Source: Zeugodacus cucurbitae (taxonomy: Eukaryota > Arthropoda > Insecta > Diptera > Tephritidae). Taken from it: a stretch of DNA of 64,000 nucleotides. Where the stretch lies: assembly GCF_028554725.1 (NCBI RefSeq), contig NC_071670.1:50147501-50211500 (forward strand), written 5' to 3'. The position numbers and the translations under genes are program-made. Under the pieces are notes generated by a model that was given only the letters and a program-made list of their open reading frames with translations, had not been told where the DNA came from and ran no database searches. Below, one piece after another: positions 1 through 13,850 of the stretch; the stretch's first letter is position 1; the number at the start of each line of letters is the position of its first letter.

Positions 1-1126
1 AGCTAAGCTTCAGCACATCTTACATGCCTTAAGCGTGTAACAGGTTTATGTGAAACTGAAATGACGCCATATTGCTGATGGCTCGGACACATATAAATTT
101 ATCGGCCGCTACATGTGTCATGAAGCAAGCATAATCTGTGGCGGCGCCAAGCCGATGATGTAGCGATAAATTACAAAACAAATCTTTATTACCACAAATT
201 ATTGAAGGCGTACGACTCAATAAACACTACTAAAACACACACACACAAACATGCATATATGCATACGCAAATACTCCGAAGAAGGAATAAATAAATAATT
301 ATGTGTTGATATTTACATATGTATATAGAGAGCAGAGAATTATTAATTTTTGAGGTTTTACTAGTGACCCATAAGTACAGAAACATATAGACTTTTGTAT
401 AAATAAATACAAGAGTGGCCCTCATATGGTTTAATATATTCGATTATTTTTGCATTTGTGTTATGCTGGTGTGTGCGTGTGTTGTTCTTTCGTGTCTCAG
501 AGCGTCTGTGTGTGTGTACTTTGTGCGTGAGTGACATCTCTTTTTGACTTACATGTAAGTCGACTGGAAATATCCATAAATCAGAAGATATTCAGACCTT
601 TTGTTTATTTATGGCTTTGTACCGTTCGTCAAGCAATAACAACAACAACAACAACAAGAAACGCATATCAGCGCGTTCTGCATGTGTGCAAATGACTGCA
701 AGGTCAAAGTGAAGTTGCCACATGCCACATGCCATTTGGCGTGAGATTATACGGGTGAAACGCACACAGACACTCACATATAAATACACGCATGTGTACC
801 GTTATTTTGCTACAAGCATTTCCGTTCGCCAAAACTGTTTGCCACCGAATATCAACAAAGATTTTTATTTTCTCTACTTCATTAATTCAGTTCCAAGTAG
901 AAAAGGCATATACATATGATTGGCAGGCTTCGTGGTGGCGAAATGACAGTCAACACAGGGTGTTGAAGGTGTTGCGTATACGTGGCGTATACGTGGCGTA
1001 TACGTTAATAAAATATTCGTTATTAATGTCAGTGCTGCTATGACTTATTTATCACGTAATATATTATTCGTTCACATAGCATTGCTTATTTTATTTTACT
1101 GGGAGATTGCATTGCTACACATAGTG
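1..1126. other. non-coding flank, no gene recognised
   Basis: AT-rich DNA with short CA/GT runs (around 232-250 and 466-515) and a CAA run near 638-658. All open frames are short and low in complexity. I see no protein family, tRNA or mobile element here. If the Nmdar2 call at 33.6-34.6 kb is right, this would lie within or beyond its first intron. Confidence 0.5.
974..1005. repeat. 11-bp tandem repeat, about three copies
   Basis: The unit GCGTATACGTG occurs at 974 and 985, with a partial copy at 996. Each unit holds the palindrome GTATAC. It is a short local duplication with no known function. Confidence 0.8.
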
Positions 1127-1128
1127 TA

Positions 1129-1609
1129 CGAGGTGTGTTCAAAAAATAACGGGAATTTTTGATTTTTGAAAAAAAAAATTTCATTCGTGTATATTAATGC
1201 TGTCGCCTACAAAATAGTCACCATTCGTTATCATGTAGTTATGCCAGCGTTTTTTCCAATCGTCGAAACATTTTTTAAACTCAGAATTTTTGGGATAACC
1301 TTTGGTTCTTTCGGCGATTACTCGTATGCTTGTAAAATGACGGCCCTTTTAGGGACTCTCTGGAGACTAGGACATCGTTAGCAGTACTGCATTTGGCCAG
1401 GAATTCACGAACAAGCAACGAAGTGTGAGTTTTTAACGAACGAAAATCGCCAAGCTCATAAAAACTCGTCTAAACTTAATGTCTGCTACAGACAAAGTAA
1501 GCAATGAATATGACTGAAAATTTTATCATACTTCATGGGCATCATAATAAAAAAAAATATTGACAATTGAAAATTTTGAAAATTCCCGTTATTTTTTGAA
1601 CACACCTCG
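1129..1609 (-). mobile_element. mariner deletion derivative, copy 1 (481 bp)
   Basis: Inverted ends starting CGAGGTGTGTTCAAAAAATA and continuing as ACGGGAATTTT lie at 1129 and, inverted, up to 1609. A TA target duplication is at 1127-1128 and 1610-1611. Read on the minus strand, about 1290 to 1190 codes for the end of a mariner transposase (CFDDWKKRWHNYMITNGDYF), the W-KRWH-YF(E/V)GD tail typical of the family. Most of the transposase is missing, so the copy can only move in trans. Copies at 16461 and 45494 share the ends and the same internal deletion. The mariner assignment is secure; I do not name the subfamily. Confidence 0.88.
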
Positions 1610-1611
1610 TA

Positions 1612-2683
1612 CTATGTAATTTGAGTCAACCAGCTGGTCGTTTGTATATATGTGTATGTAAATATTATATACATTCGTATATGCATGTATATGCATGTCT
1701 GTGCCTGTAACCAGCAAAACATGAAACATGAGCTGAGCTATTCGCCACAGCAATAATGACAGCAGAGACATTCCATTGCTCAAATTTTTGTTATTCATAC
1801 TTTATGCTTGGCACTCAAATCCCACACAACAACCAGCAACAACAACAACAACGCATTTCGATTTGTACGCAAAGCTGATGGCTTTGATGATGATGTTGCC
1901 AAATTGTTAAACGAAATGCCACCATTACAGCAGTCATTTTCATATTCGTATGTGTTGTCATGATTTGCTAGGCGAGCAAAAGGGTGTAAATTTGCTAGAA
2001 GCGCACACGAATACACATACAAACAATGTGTGAGAGAGAAATATGTGTGGTAACGGTTTATTACACAGTAATATTAGCATTTCTATATAGTCTATACTCG
2101 CACTGACACTGCTTGTAATATACAAACTCGCTACAGCAGCTGCAGCAAATGTGGCATGAATGGCGGAATAGCGCATTTTTCATTACTCAGCAGCGAGGCG
2201 TGCAAAATTTGAATTTGTGTTGTTGTTTTTGTTGCAGCTGCTTTATGATTCTTGTCAATGCGCCATCCAGCGGTGTGCAAGCCATAATGGCTATTATTGT
2301 TGAGAGTTACAAAGCAAAATTTACTTGTACTTGGCGAATTTAAAGTATGTTAATAACGTTGCATACTTCGCGGGGAAATACCTGCATTCAGTCGCTGCGT
2401 GTGTAATACTTATTTGCTTTAATTGAATCTATAGGCATTTATGCGGAATTTATTGGGATCTATAAATCACTACAGTGCCATGTGCGTGAGTTGGGTGGTT
2501 GAGAGATTGAGGTTCATGAGTGAAAATGAGCACATAAAATTGCAAGGTCATATAGGTCGGATTTTGTTAATTTTCGCAAAGTATTTATGTGGATATATTG
2601 GATTGGGTTTAAAAAGTAGAGGAATATGCTACAGAAGTGGTATTTTAGTGTGGTATGCAATTTTAATTTTAATGTAACTATAA
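1612..2683. other. non-coding, AT-rich
   Basis: Microsatellite-like ACAACAACAACA (about 1830-1850) and ATG/CAT-rich stretches. The short open frames match no family that I know. Confidence 0.5.
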
Positions 2684-2685
2684 TA

Positions 2686-3262
2686 AAGGGTCTTTCAATA
2701 GAGTAACTACAAAAGTAGACCAATAGGGACACCTTTAAGAGCGCTACGTCCAATTTATGGTCGTTCTCATTTCTGGGTGAATGATCAAGACCGGCACGTT
2801 ACCGTGAATGCGAATCGTTACCGCTCAATGATAACCGATTTGGTCCGAATTGCATGATATCTATTTGGACAATATGTGGTTCCAAGAGGACGGCGCCACA
2901 AGCCACACAGCGAATGTCACAATCAATTTATTGAAAACCAAACCGCCTCGGTCGTGCGATTTGACGCTGTTAGACTATTTCCTGTGGGGCTACGTCAAGT
3001 CTATGATCTATGCCAACAATCCAGCGACGATTGATGAGCTTCGTACGAATATCGTGCCTGAAATTGTAGCAGTATCAGCCGATTTATGTTTGAAAACCGT
3101 CGAAAATTGCGTTCAGCGTTTGGACTTCTGCAAGCGTGCCCGTGGTGGCCATGCAAAAGAAATCGAGTACCATACATAATGGCATCGAATGTACTTTCAC
3201 AGGAATAAAGAATTTCATTGATATCATAAGCGCTTTTGTAGTGCTGTTATTGAAAAACCCTC
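2686..3262 (+). mobile_element. DD41D-type Tc1/mariner element, truncated (577 bp)
   Basis: Inverted ends of the form AAGGGT-T-TTTCAATAG at 2686 and CTATTGAAAAACCCT-type sequence ending at 3262, flanked by TA at 2684-2685 and 3263-3264. The 5' two thirds of the transposase gene are deleted and the C-terminal third is retained (see 2780-3179). It is related to 30381-31454 and to the ends at 16523 and 17790. Confidence 0.82.
2780..3179 (+). pseudogene. C-terminal transposase remnant (Tc1/mariner, DDE)
   Basis: From 2782 the frame reads DQDRHVTVNANRYRSMITDL and then shifts. From about 2850 it reads MWFQEDGATSHTANVTINLL, then a deletion, then CDLTLLDYFLWGYVKSMIYA to a HAKEIEYHT end and stop at 3177-3179. 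This family of DDE transposases catalyses cut-and-paste DNA transposition. Asp in EDGATSH is the second catalytic residue, and Asp in LLDYFLWG sits at the third position. The first catalytic region (SDEAHFW type) is absent and about 17 residues are missing between the two Asp motifs. It is therefore inactive: a frameshift near 2845 plus deletions. Confidence 0.85.
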
Positions 3263-3264
3263 TA

Positions 3265-6200
3265 ATATAGTCCTTAAAAATAGTTTTTTTAGTCTAACCA
3301 TATCTATTTGCTAACATCAAATAATATCCCAGTTACTTATAAATCCTGCTGACATCGATAAACATAAAACAAACCATAATCGGCTCTGCCTTCTGTAAAT
3401 TAACTGAGATGGGTTGTCAGCACGCCAACATACCGCTATTGACAGTTGTAACATTAGCATGCAGACAACTTCGCATTTAATGAATATAACGGTATTAATA
3501 TAAAGCAGCGATTTAACAAATAACCAACTCATACGATAGTTACTTTTGAAATAGCAAATAGTGAACCTTTTTCAATTATGAACCAATTGACATTGGTTTT
3601 CGTTCAATTTCAGAGATGCATAGACGTATAATAAAACATTTCTTATGTAAACACAAAAAACACAATAGGGTTAAATTTTTATATAAGAATTATAAAAACT
3701 CGTTTTGAGTTTGTGAGTTTAAGGTTGAACACTAGAGTTTGCAATGAATACCTGACTCCCTTTTCGTTTCTAATAAAACATGTATGTATCTGAGTCAATC
3801 GAAATATTTCACTGTACAACACTCGGCTGGGTATTAGACCACGATTGTGTCCTAAGTAAAAAAATGTCAAGGTTATTTGTCATTGTTATAAGGGGTCCAG
3901 TATTTTTCGTTATATAATTTTTTTTCCAAGATCAAAAATTGATCCTTCCTTCTGACATATAAGCTTGACCGTAGACAAGACACGATTGAATTAGGAGGAA
4001 AATATAGATTATATTTTGGTTTTGTTAGTAGCTGTATCCAGTAATTAATAACAATTTTTTAGAAAGTCCTTTTTTCGGAATTCGAATCCAAATATTTCGA
4101 TTTTGGAGACTAACTTCGAAAATAAAAAGTTAATAAAAAACTTCGATAAAATTAGTTTAGTCCAATACCCAGAAAAAAAGTAAAATTTGCCGTATAATGT
4201 TATAGATGTATTTAAAAATATTGATATGTTTCAAAATTTTTCAAATCCGTTAGTAAATAAAAAATTTTTAGAATGAGAGTCGTGGATTTTAGTTTGTAAT
4301 GCCAAAAAAAAAAAACAACTAGAAAGGATATTTCTTCATTAGGATTAACAAAATATTATAAATATCTAAAGAGTTTAAAAGATGAACACAGGTCAACTGA
4401 GAAAATTCGAATTATGTCCTCGTGGCATATTTTCAAAGAAATAGGATCACAACGCTTACTTCTATATAATATCTTTTTTAATTCCAACGATTTTGCTTAA
4501 GATTCTTATGAAGCAATCTATATTTACAATCTATGTAGTTATAAACGGGTTTGGTACCGAATACTGGACATATTGAAACCCTTCTGAATGATTTTTTTAC
4601 GGTTATTTAGATATCAGAATAAAAAGAGCCAGAAAATTAGACTCAGGTTTGAAAACAAAACAAAATGGATAAAATCGATTAATATTTAATTAATTAGATA
4701 TTATTTGTCACAAATTTTCTACGGTTAACGGACATTTATATGGATATGTCAGATATGCGAAAGTATCGGATAAAAAGTTCTGCACAAACTCAATGATTTT
4801 TACAACTTATGTCCTCCAAAAGCATTATTATCAAAGTTATGAAAACCCTGTGCTCATTCTTATAAAAAACGCAAAAATCAAAAAGAACACGCATTTATCT
4901 ATAATCTTAGCGACTTAATTTTGTGCGTTTTGACATGTATTACCCATACCCATTATCAAGTTTGTCACTCTGTAAGTACATGTAATTGCTGCTACGCGTG
5001 TCAAAGTCATTGCTATAAACATATGTATGAATCTTAACTATGATTTGAATACACGCTGCGCCATAATAAATATCGACATTTCTGATTTTGAAATTCCATT
5101 TTAAATTCCAATTTAGACTAACACTAAAATACATGCGTAGACATAAGTACACAAACAATGTGGAGATATCAACCATGTAGGAAAAACTTTATACTAAAAA
5201 GAATATAAAATAATAAATTTTCAAAAATTTTCTGGAATAAAATCTTAAGAACTTGTGATTTTTTTTTCTAAAATATATAAAGTACAATATGCATTTGTTC
5301 TATTCCATTTAGAGAAAAATATGGACAAAGTATTAAACTGAAGCTGGAATGAGTTGTAGAGCTTAATCTACAGATCTCCTTAGTTGTTTTTAAGGATTTA
5401 CAAAATTACAGTTAAAATGGAGGGTGGATAACGTACAGAAATGTTGACCTTTTACTTTTCCTGATATAATAATTTATTGTTTCGGCATTCAAGAGATAAT
5501 AAAAGTTTTCACCGATAAAAGTCCCTTAATGAAACTGGAAGCTCCGATTTAGCAAGCGTGTTTCAGGAGTAAATGTTTCAGACATCCGAACGAAGTGTTT
5601 GACAGTCTGATTTAAATAAAGTTCTGTGCTATAGGGCCTGTGCAATAGGTCAAAGAGCATTAAAGACCAAGATTGGTTTGCTCACAAAATATCACACAAC
5701 TTTCCTACAGGGCACCCGGATATATAACTACACATCCGCTTACGGATATATAATTGAAAATGTATGCATACGGGTATATACACAGTTGCAATATGTTTTG
5801 GATAAACTCGCCCATGGAGCCCACGGAGCCCACGGAGCACTAAGTGAACTTTAAAAGAAATCGCAGACAGTGAGCACAGCTCGCAGCAACTTTCAAGCAC
5901 GAAGATATTGCCTGTGCGTGTATTCGGCGCATGCTGTTCGTTCGTTTAAACTTCATGCATATGCTAAATATTCGGGTAAATTGTTTAAGTAAACATGAAT
6001 ATTTTTGTTTCTTTAGCATAGAATAGAGAGCGGCGAAACGACCGTGCGGTCTTCACGTCATTGAGCGGCAAATTTTGCTGGTGCGCCACACTGGTGGCTC
6101 ATTGGGTGTTTAGGGACCTCAGTCAAGCATCTTAAGGTTGCGCTGTGGCATGCATAGGTATGCGACTCTTGTTTTTATTATTGCATTTTTGTATACTGTC

Positions 6201-7316
6201 ATGCGGCGTTTTGCTTACGTTGATATGCAAATGAAGCGGGAGACTGCGATGGGTAAAAGAGATTGTGAGTGCTACGAATATGCGCTGCTTTGACTTGATT
6301 CTAAATAACGGTATATGTACGTGTGTGTGTTGGTATGTATGAGCGTGTTTGTGTACGCTGACTGATGATGGAAATGATGATAATATTACTGTTAATGTTA
6401 ATGTGTATGTAAATGTCGAAAAATGCTGTATGATTAAGAACATATTCGCATATTTGATGTGGTAAAATGTATGGAAAATTTGGTTTTATGCTTTTACAAG
6501 CAAAGCACATTAATGGCAAGCAGAAATCATAAAATTCAGTATGAAATTTAAACGTTTTAAAATTTCTATTTTGACTTTATAGATGCAGAAATTTGAAATA
6601 CTTAAATATTTGGAATATTTAAGCTCGACTGAATAAGAGATAGCACATTATTTATGTTTTTATAAACAATATTGATATCTTAGCTTTATAAAAATATGGT
6701 CTTGTTATGAATCATTGTCGGATGTATGTATAAGAAGCAGCAGATATCACTGATTCATGTTTAATTATTAACATGGCATATTAACCCAAGCAATTTAAAA
6801 GTTCTCAATAAAATCCCATATTGCAGATGAACGAGGTGACCAATTAAGTTAAGCTCAAGGACAGCTTCAAGATAATCAATGATCTATGATATCACTCGTT
6901 ACTTATTTATCGAAGCTTAAGAAATATTATAAGAATTTTGACATTTGGAACATTCGGAACAAGTCCAAGTGTCCAAGTATATATATATATATTATATATA
7001 GCAGCAAATTGTTAATTTAATAAGGTTAGTAGGATATAGAGATTTCACACTCTCTCTAACGGAGATCACCTTCAGACTCTCTTGCAACATACACTACCGA
7101 CGAGAATGGTGCTAATTATTCGTTACTCTCCAATTGAAATTCATTAAACACGTCCTGTAGTAGAACAATCTGTATGAAGCTCAACTCAGCGGTCCCTTCT
7201 GGTGATCTGATATCAGATAATCAAAGGCTCAAAATATTTCTATACAAATACAAAGCGTTGCAATTCTGCAACCAATAACTCAAGAAGTCTTAAAACTACC
7301 GAAGATCAACAGAAGG
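3265..7316. other. 4-kb AT-rich non-coding stretch
   Basis: Very AT-rich with frequent stops in all frames. A minor 9-bp CCCACGGAG-type triplication lies at 5811-5837, a TA run near 6980-7000 and GTGT runs near 6320. I recognise no gene or classified repeat. Some decayed repeats (for example 3880-4900) may be too old to name by eye. Confidence 0.45.
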
Positions 7317-8497
7317 AACAAGTAAGGAAAGGTTAAGTTCGGGTGTAACCGAACATTTTATACACTCGCAATTTATTTATTTAATTTTATTAATATAATG
7401 CACAATTTGATCTACATATTTGGCATTTATATGGTAGAAAGTCTATTGAAAGTTTAAAAACCCTAATATTAGGTATATGGGAATTGAAGGAAGTTATGAC
7501 CCGATTTCACTCATTTTTGGCACGGAGGCATATTATTGGAAGAAAAAATATTCCCTCTAAATGTCTTCAAAATATCTGAGAGACTTACTTATATTTTAGG
7601 TAAAAAAAAAAATTATTCGAAGCTCATGTTTGGTTCTAATGTTCGATATATGGGGCCTTTCAAACTTATGGTCCGATTTCGGACAATATTTATGCACAGT
7701 TCTGTTACGATAGTGCTAGTGCTTACTTTATAAATTGTAAAGTAAACGGCTCAGATCGACTTCAAAGTTCTGGTATAGGGGAAGAAGGCGGGGTTGTGAA
7801 CCGATATTTTGAACCGAATTTGATTGAAATTGATCTACTAGTTTCTGAGACATGGTATTTGACCCAATTTGAGTGCAGCTCTTCTGTACCATCTTTATAA
7901 TGAAATTTAAGATTTCTGGTGGTTTTCCTTACTGAATTAAAGCATTTTTTAGTAGTTTTCAACATAACCTTTGTATGGCAGGTGGGAGTGGTTATAATCT
8001 GATTTCCTCCATTTTGAGACTGTATAAGGAAGTGCCTGAAAAAAAGGACTCCTGAGAGTTTGGTTGATATATCTTTAGTAGTTTACGAGTTATGTACAAA
8101 AAACTTTGTTGGGGGCGCGGTCACTTTCACTTTCCCAAAAAAATTACATCCAAATATGTCCCATCCTAGTACGATCTTTCCTACCAAATTTCGTTTTTTA
8201 TTTATGGCTAAGTTATAGCTCTTTAAAAGGTTTCTACGAACTTAACCTTCTTATGGTGCCAAGCAATACGTCTACCAAGTTCCATCAAGATATCTCAATT
8301 TTTACTCAAACTACAGCTTGCACGGGCGGACGGACACAGAGACATCCGGATTTAAACTCTACTCGTCACTCTGATCATACATAACCCTATATCTAACTCG
8401 TTTAGTTTTAGGACTTCCAACCAACCGTTAGGTGGACAAAACTATTATACTCTCTTAGCAACTTTGTTGCTAGCAACGTTTTTGCGAGAGTATAAAA
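7317..8497 (+). mobile_element. INE-1-like interspersed element, copy A
   Basis: Starts AACAAGTAAGGAAAGGTTAA, followed by GTTCGGGTGTAACCGAACAT, and ends in TTGCGAGAGTATAAAAATG. A subterminal hairpin is built from TTAGCAACTTTGTTGCTAG (about 8455-8473). The body shares ordered motifs with copies at 32347, 37550, 39150, 48709 and 56627, such as 'GGTTGTGAACCGAT', 'CTACAGCTTGCACGG-CGGACGGAC' and 'AACTCGTTTAGTTTTAGG'. The GTCCGTCCGT-rich segment and lack of long inverted ends or target duplication resemble Drosophila INE-1/DINE-1 (Helentron-derived, non-autonomous). That classification is inference; the repeat family itself is directly seen. No protein is encoded. Confidence 0.75.
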
Positions 8498-10889
8498 ATG
8501 TCTAAGTGCACAAAGTATGTGATTTCACAGGTTATGGAATGTACAAGAACTATCAGAACAAAACTTGAGCCGACTCAAAAAGCTATGATAAAGGATTTCG
8601 TAACAAAAGTTCTGTGAAGGAAAAATGAAAGAAATTGGATGACTAAAAATCAATAAATGTACCGAAACAAAAGAAATGGAAGAAATCGGTTCAAACGTCA
8701 CAGGCTTCTCCAAAGAGTATTTATGAACCGTGTAACTTTGGAGGGAATTATCAGAAATTGAATGAGATAAGGTGCTAACATTACTAGAAGTAATAGACTA
8801 ACGAACGAACAATATTATTATACTATTCCAACATGTTGCACAACAGCTTAACAGTAAATTAATATACTTTTAGAGTAATCCATGTTTTTAAGATACTTTA
8901 TAGTATTACAACTTAAAGATCAGATTATGAAAAGCATTATCAAGCTTCTTCCAAAAGAAAGTATTGAAAAATATATTCAGAAAATAAATTATATATCTTA
9001 TATATATCTGTTTTATATAGACAAATCCCTTAAGAGCTTAAAAACCACATCAAAATTTAAATTAAACAATTTGAAAAGTTGAATATCCCCTTTCACTTTC
9101 TGTGAACTCATGACTCATTTTTGAAAATGGATTGAATAATCAATCTGTTTTCAATTAATTCACTATGGATTAGCATATCATTTGTTCACTTTATAATATT
9201 AATCTAATCTTTAGCAGGCATTATGAAGGATATGAGGGAGGTGCTCACTAATACATATTAGGCTTTGTATCATAGCAGTGTCGTATGCCTATGAATGTGC
9301 AAAACCGATGACACAAAGTGCAAATGTCAAGATAGGCATTTTCAATTATGTTTGCGTAGTCTTGACAATGTCGACACCCTTTTGTATTTGCTCAAAAGCA
9401 CAGCTTTTATGTGTGTCCCATGTCTGCGGGAATGTAGCGTAGCAAATTGATATTTATTAAACTTTGCTGTAGACTACGAAACTTTCGAAAGCAATAAAGC
9501 TAATGCATGCGCCTGTGACAATATGAAAGTTGTGGGCATAAAATGGAATTATATGCATATAGCTATATAGATATACAATAAGTTAGTTTTGGTAGGTCAT
9601 AGGTACAGTTTGTTTTATTAAAAAATTTAAGAAATTTCAACATTCCATCTCATTATTATTTCATAAAAAAATCATTCATAGTGAGTATATAAACATATAT
9701 GTGCATGTGTATTACCTTCGCTTTTTCTTGCGCGACGCTTTTTATTCGCATTAAAACTGTATTGAGAACTTAAATTGAATTCATATAATTTACTTGTTAT
9801 ATTATAATTAATTTATTGAAATCCAATACTTGATTGTGAATATGGCGTATAAATCATTGTAAATCACTGCGTGGCGCGCAGCCATATTCGCATATGAATA
9901 ATCCTTAGCGCATTAATTCGTCGAATGCGATTGTTAAGAGCACTTTGGAAATACAGAAAAATATATGTATGTACACATACTATATATACCGTTACCTTTT
10001 ATAAATGCACTTTTTACTTACATATTTAACGGATATTAAAATCGTTAGTGTGTCAAATTATAATTGACTGTTAATTAAAAAATAATAAAAAGTTGAAAAA
10101 CGAAATAATTCAAGGGTGAAGATCTTCGGAAAAAGTATATTAACAGTAGATGCAAGCTTTCCTTCCCAGCGCTTTACATAAGTTTAAAAAAATAACGATT
10201 TTTTTGGATTTTCAGCTAAATAGGAATTTTCAAGTGAATAATCGTTGGATAATTTTGGGAATGACTATAAATTCAAAAAAAAAAATGCATTTAGGCGAGG
10301 AAAATAGTAGTAGTGAAGGCAAGCCAAGTGAATGCAAGCGATAGCTATAGCAAATAATTCGACAAAACAATACTACATATGTCTCATACAATCAGGATTT
10401 TCATTCCTAAGTTTATATATTTAAATATTTCTCCATAAAGGCGTTTATGAGAGACTGTTCGTATAAAGTATAGATTCTCTTGTCGAAACCCGCTCGAAGG
10501 GGTTAGGTGAGTTTCAAAATTTCAAAATTTGGATTTTTTTTGGCTTATTCAATATTGCAATATGCTTAAGATAATTATCCAATCATATTATCCAAGAATA
10601 TCAAATCAATCTAAAAGCTCCAACCACCAGCCCACGTCAGTATGAATGTAAAACTTTAAAAGTGTTTATCTAAAAACTCAATTTTGTAAGTTGGTGGACA
10701 CGATATCCCGGAAAGGCAGAAAGCGATTTTGTTCAAATTTTGCACAAATATTTGACAAAACATTATTTATTTGATGAACGAAGGATTTATTTTTTAAATT
10801 TTGTACTATTACTATTTTTTCGAGCCAATATATGAAATACAAACATTTTTAGACAGGCATTAGAGGTCAGTTACAACGGAGCCATTAAT
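8498..10889. other. non-coding, AT-rich
   Basis: No recognisable gene. It holds A/T runs and a TATATATA-like stretch (about 9950-9990). Nothing in any frame resembles a known domain. Confidence 0.45.
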
Positions 10890-11215
10890 AAATTTAGATA
10901 TTCCTCCCAGTACTCCCCGTAATAGCATACTTAGAGTCAAACCGCCCTCAATTGCAGAAGTAGAGCTCGAGTCACTTTGCCAAATGTGGGTAACTTTCAC
11001 GCAACTTCGATTTGGATACTGTAGGTGTACTGACTACACCCTGATATACTTAAAACATGTCCTGTGTGCAATCAGCTCCCACAGGAATCTAAAAGAGCTG
11101 GTATGCCCAATGAAACCCACTCGTTAACACCCTTCCCTCTATGGTCTGATCCCGTCAAACCAGTCCGTTTCAAAGATGACCTCGTTGACAATTAATTTGT
11201 TCTAGATAATGATTA
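10890..11215 (+). pseudogene. LINE ORF2 tail (jockey-like non-LTR retrotransposon), decayed
   Basis: Plus-strand reading gives STPRNSILRVKPPSIAEVEL, then WVTFTQLRFGYC, then after damage KPTR and LWSDPVKPVRFKDDL. This order (PP-I---E, then TLAQLRSGYC, then PTHLTPLSLWT-PV) is the segment following the RNase H domain in many insect non-LTR elements. Frameshifts and stops break it. The call rests on motif order alone; the clade is uncertain. Confidence 0.55.
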
Positions 11216-11485
11216 CAAAAACAACATTGCCCCAAATTGATATGAAATTCAGAATACAGGAATGTTGAAACTTCAGAATGGTATATTGATATACAGCCGA
11301 GCTTTTTCCTCTGGCGAATGTTATTCAAGAGAGGTGACATTAACTCGTTACGTTGTTAATTAATAAAATAATATTATTCCAGTGTCTCTCATAATGAATG
11401 GAACCTAATATTAGTTTGTCAAATATCTCCGACGCTATGCATGATTAGTTTGGATATTGCGTTCAACAGTTATAGACGTGTAAAC

Positions 11486-12260
11486 ATGGAGTTCACTAAC
11501 GCCGAAATTACCGCTATTTTAACGTTTTCCTTCGTTAAAGGCAAATCCGCTAGAGAACGTCCCGTGAGACTAATGGTGTTTTGGGGGATGGTACTCTATC
11601 ACTTCGAACTACGGAGGAAAGGTTTCGCCGATTCAGAGCGGGTAAAAACGACACCATGGATAAGCCAGCCGGCGGAAGACCTGTGACGACGAATACTGAT
11701 CAAATCATGGAAAACATCGAGTTATACCGGTATGTGGCATCTCGTGACATCGCCCAGGAGATGGGAGTTAGTCACCAGACCATTTGAAACCATCTGGATA
11801 CACAAAATTTGGGTGCCGCGTGACGGCCAGGTTCCACTATGAGCTGCTCCCATATTGCCAGACGTTTAATTCTACCATCTACTGCGAATAACTGGACCGC
11901 TTGAAGCAGGCGATCTACTAGAAGCGTCCAGAATTGGCCTACAGGAAGGGTGTAGTGTTCCACCAGTACAACACCAGACCACGCACTTCGTTGATGACTC
12001 GTCAGAAGCTACGGGAGCTCGGATGGGAGGTTTTATCGCATCCACCATATAGCCCGCACATAGCGCCAAGTGATTACAACCTGTTCCTGTCCATGGCGAA
12101 CGCTCTTTGTGGTGTAAAGTTGAACTCAAAAAAGGCTTGTGAAAAGTGACTGGCCGAGTTCTTCGCAAATAAGGAGGGGTGCTTCTACGAGGGGGGTATT
12201 ATGAAGCTTACGTCTTTACGGCATTGAATAAAGAGCAAAAAAGCGGAAGGGAGATATTTG
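11486..12260 (+). pseudogene. mariner transposase pseudogene
   Basis: Nearly the full gene order can be read across frames. First MEFTNAEITAILTFSFVKGK from ATG 11486, then after a frameshift GDGTLSLRTTEERFRRFRAG and GGRPVTTNTDQIMENIELYR with a helix-turn-helix segment to a stop at about 11785. After a deletion LDRLKQAI follows, then VVFHQYNTRPRTSLMTRQKL, then HPPYSPHIAPSDYNLFLSM and FFANKEGCFYEGGIMKL. The usual HQDNARPH motif here reads HQYNTRPR, so the second catalytic Asp is lost, and YSPDLAPSDY reads YSPHIAPSDY. It is a dead copy. I could not find matching inverted ends, so element limits are unknown. This lineage (MTRQKLRELGWEVL) differs from the 1129, 16461 and 45494 lineage. Confidence 0.88.
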
Positions 12261-13850
12261 CCAACCTACTATTTTATGAAATACATGTGAAGCCATCCCT
12301 GAAAATTTTCGCTATAGGACTCATAAGGTGTATTAAACTACTCAAAGCTTCCAAAGCATATATTTGTGTAACATCCCTAACATAAAAAGTACTATACGAT
12401 AAGTACAGAATTACTTCGGAATTACTTATTAAATGCTTCCGTGACGTAATTTCCTTATTAATCTACAATAACGGCAAAAGCCAATGAAGATTATGTCATC
12501 ATGCGATGGTGTACATATACATGAAATCCACTTAAGTAAAACTGTTAATTCACACAACAAAAAGTTGGTTGCAAAATTTCACAACACACTTCCAACATAA
12601 AGTATTAAATACAAACTGTTCGCTAAAAAATGCCTTCATCCCCTTAACTAAACGCGTTTCAAAAATATTTTAAATGGCTTATACTATTCAGAAGGGATTA
12701 CCGAGACTGGCATGGACATGGAAGTGAATATATTTTAGAGCAGAATGTGCTGTTATAAAATGCTGCTTGGCGAGAAGAAATCTGTAGATTAGAGCTATGT
12801 AAATGCGTGTATATGCGCGCGAGAGAGAGAGAGCGTCTGCCTGCTCGAGTAGCTTGAATGCAGAGAAAATCTACTCGAATGTCGATTTAGTTATAATTTA
12901 TGCGTAAACATGTACAACAGCTAACTCATATGCTATTCAAATCACGGTTTATACTTTTGCTAAAATATTGCTGGCATGTAAAAGCAACTGAAGTGACAGT
13001 GGCTAAAATGGTGAGCGCAGCAAGATTTTTAGTTGCTGCGACAGGATATTAAGAAAAGTTCGTAAAATATTCATACAACTGAAGCTCATGAGCGACAAAT
13101 GATATGCTGCACAGACACACCTACACCTATGTGATGTGGGTATGTAAATTATTAACCTTCGCTTAAAAATAGCAACTGAAAAGTACTGACAGACATATAG
13201 TATGTACATATAAGAATTCAGAATCTGCGCGCCGCTCACGTATTGCACGTACGCGCGGTGGAAGAGGAAATAGCGGTTTGCGAACATCTGCAAAATATGA
13301 AGAAAGTCTTCTTTTCTTTAAGTTGAAGTATAATTTATTCCAAGTATAGAAAAAAGTTTCACACACATGTTGTGCTGAGTTCAGGTTTTGAAAATCCAGA
13401 TTTAAATATGCTCATTTACTAATTCTCCATTTAATAGCATTAATACAGAAAGTATTTGGAGGTGTTAGGCGGAGAGCACAACCAATATAACAAGTCTATG
13501 AATGTATGTTGATATAAAGAATTTTTCAATAAAGCAATTAATCATTCCATGATACCTTAAATTTGCATATCTTTCTACGAGGACGGTCTGATAAGGCCGA
13601 AAATTATGGAAAAACGATTTAATGCTCCATATAGACACCTGTTAGTTCGACACACATGACCTAGCAATGCTTCTTTAAATCTTCTAAATATTACAGAGGT
13701 CTACAAGGGAAGATCTTCTCCATGGCGGCGATAACGTCCTCATTTCACTGAACTGTTAGCTTGGCAGGTAAGTTTATCAAATTTCAAAAGAAATCACATG
13801 CGGCCCAATCTGAAGAATACAGTGGTTAAAATATCAAAGCCTATTTCGCA
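12261..13850. other. non-coding; short GA run
   Basis: A CGCGCGAGAGAGAGAGAGCG stretch lies near 12816-12834. Otherwise it is AT-rich, with many stops. No gene recognised. Confidence 0.45.
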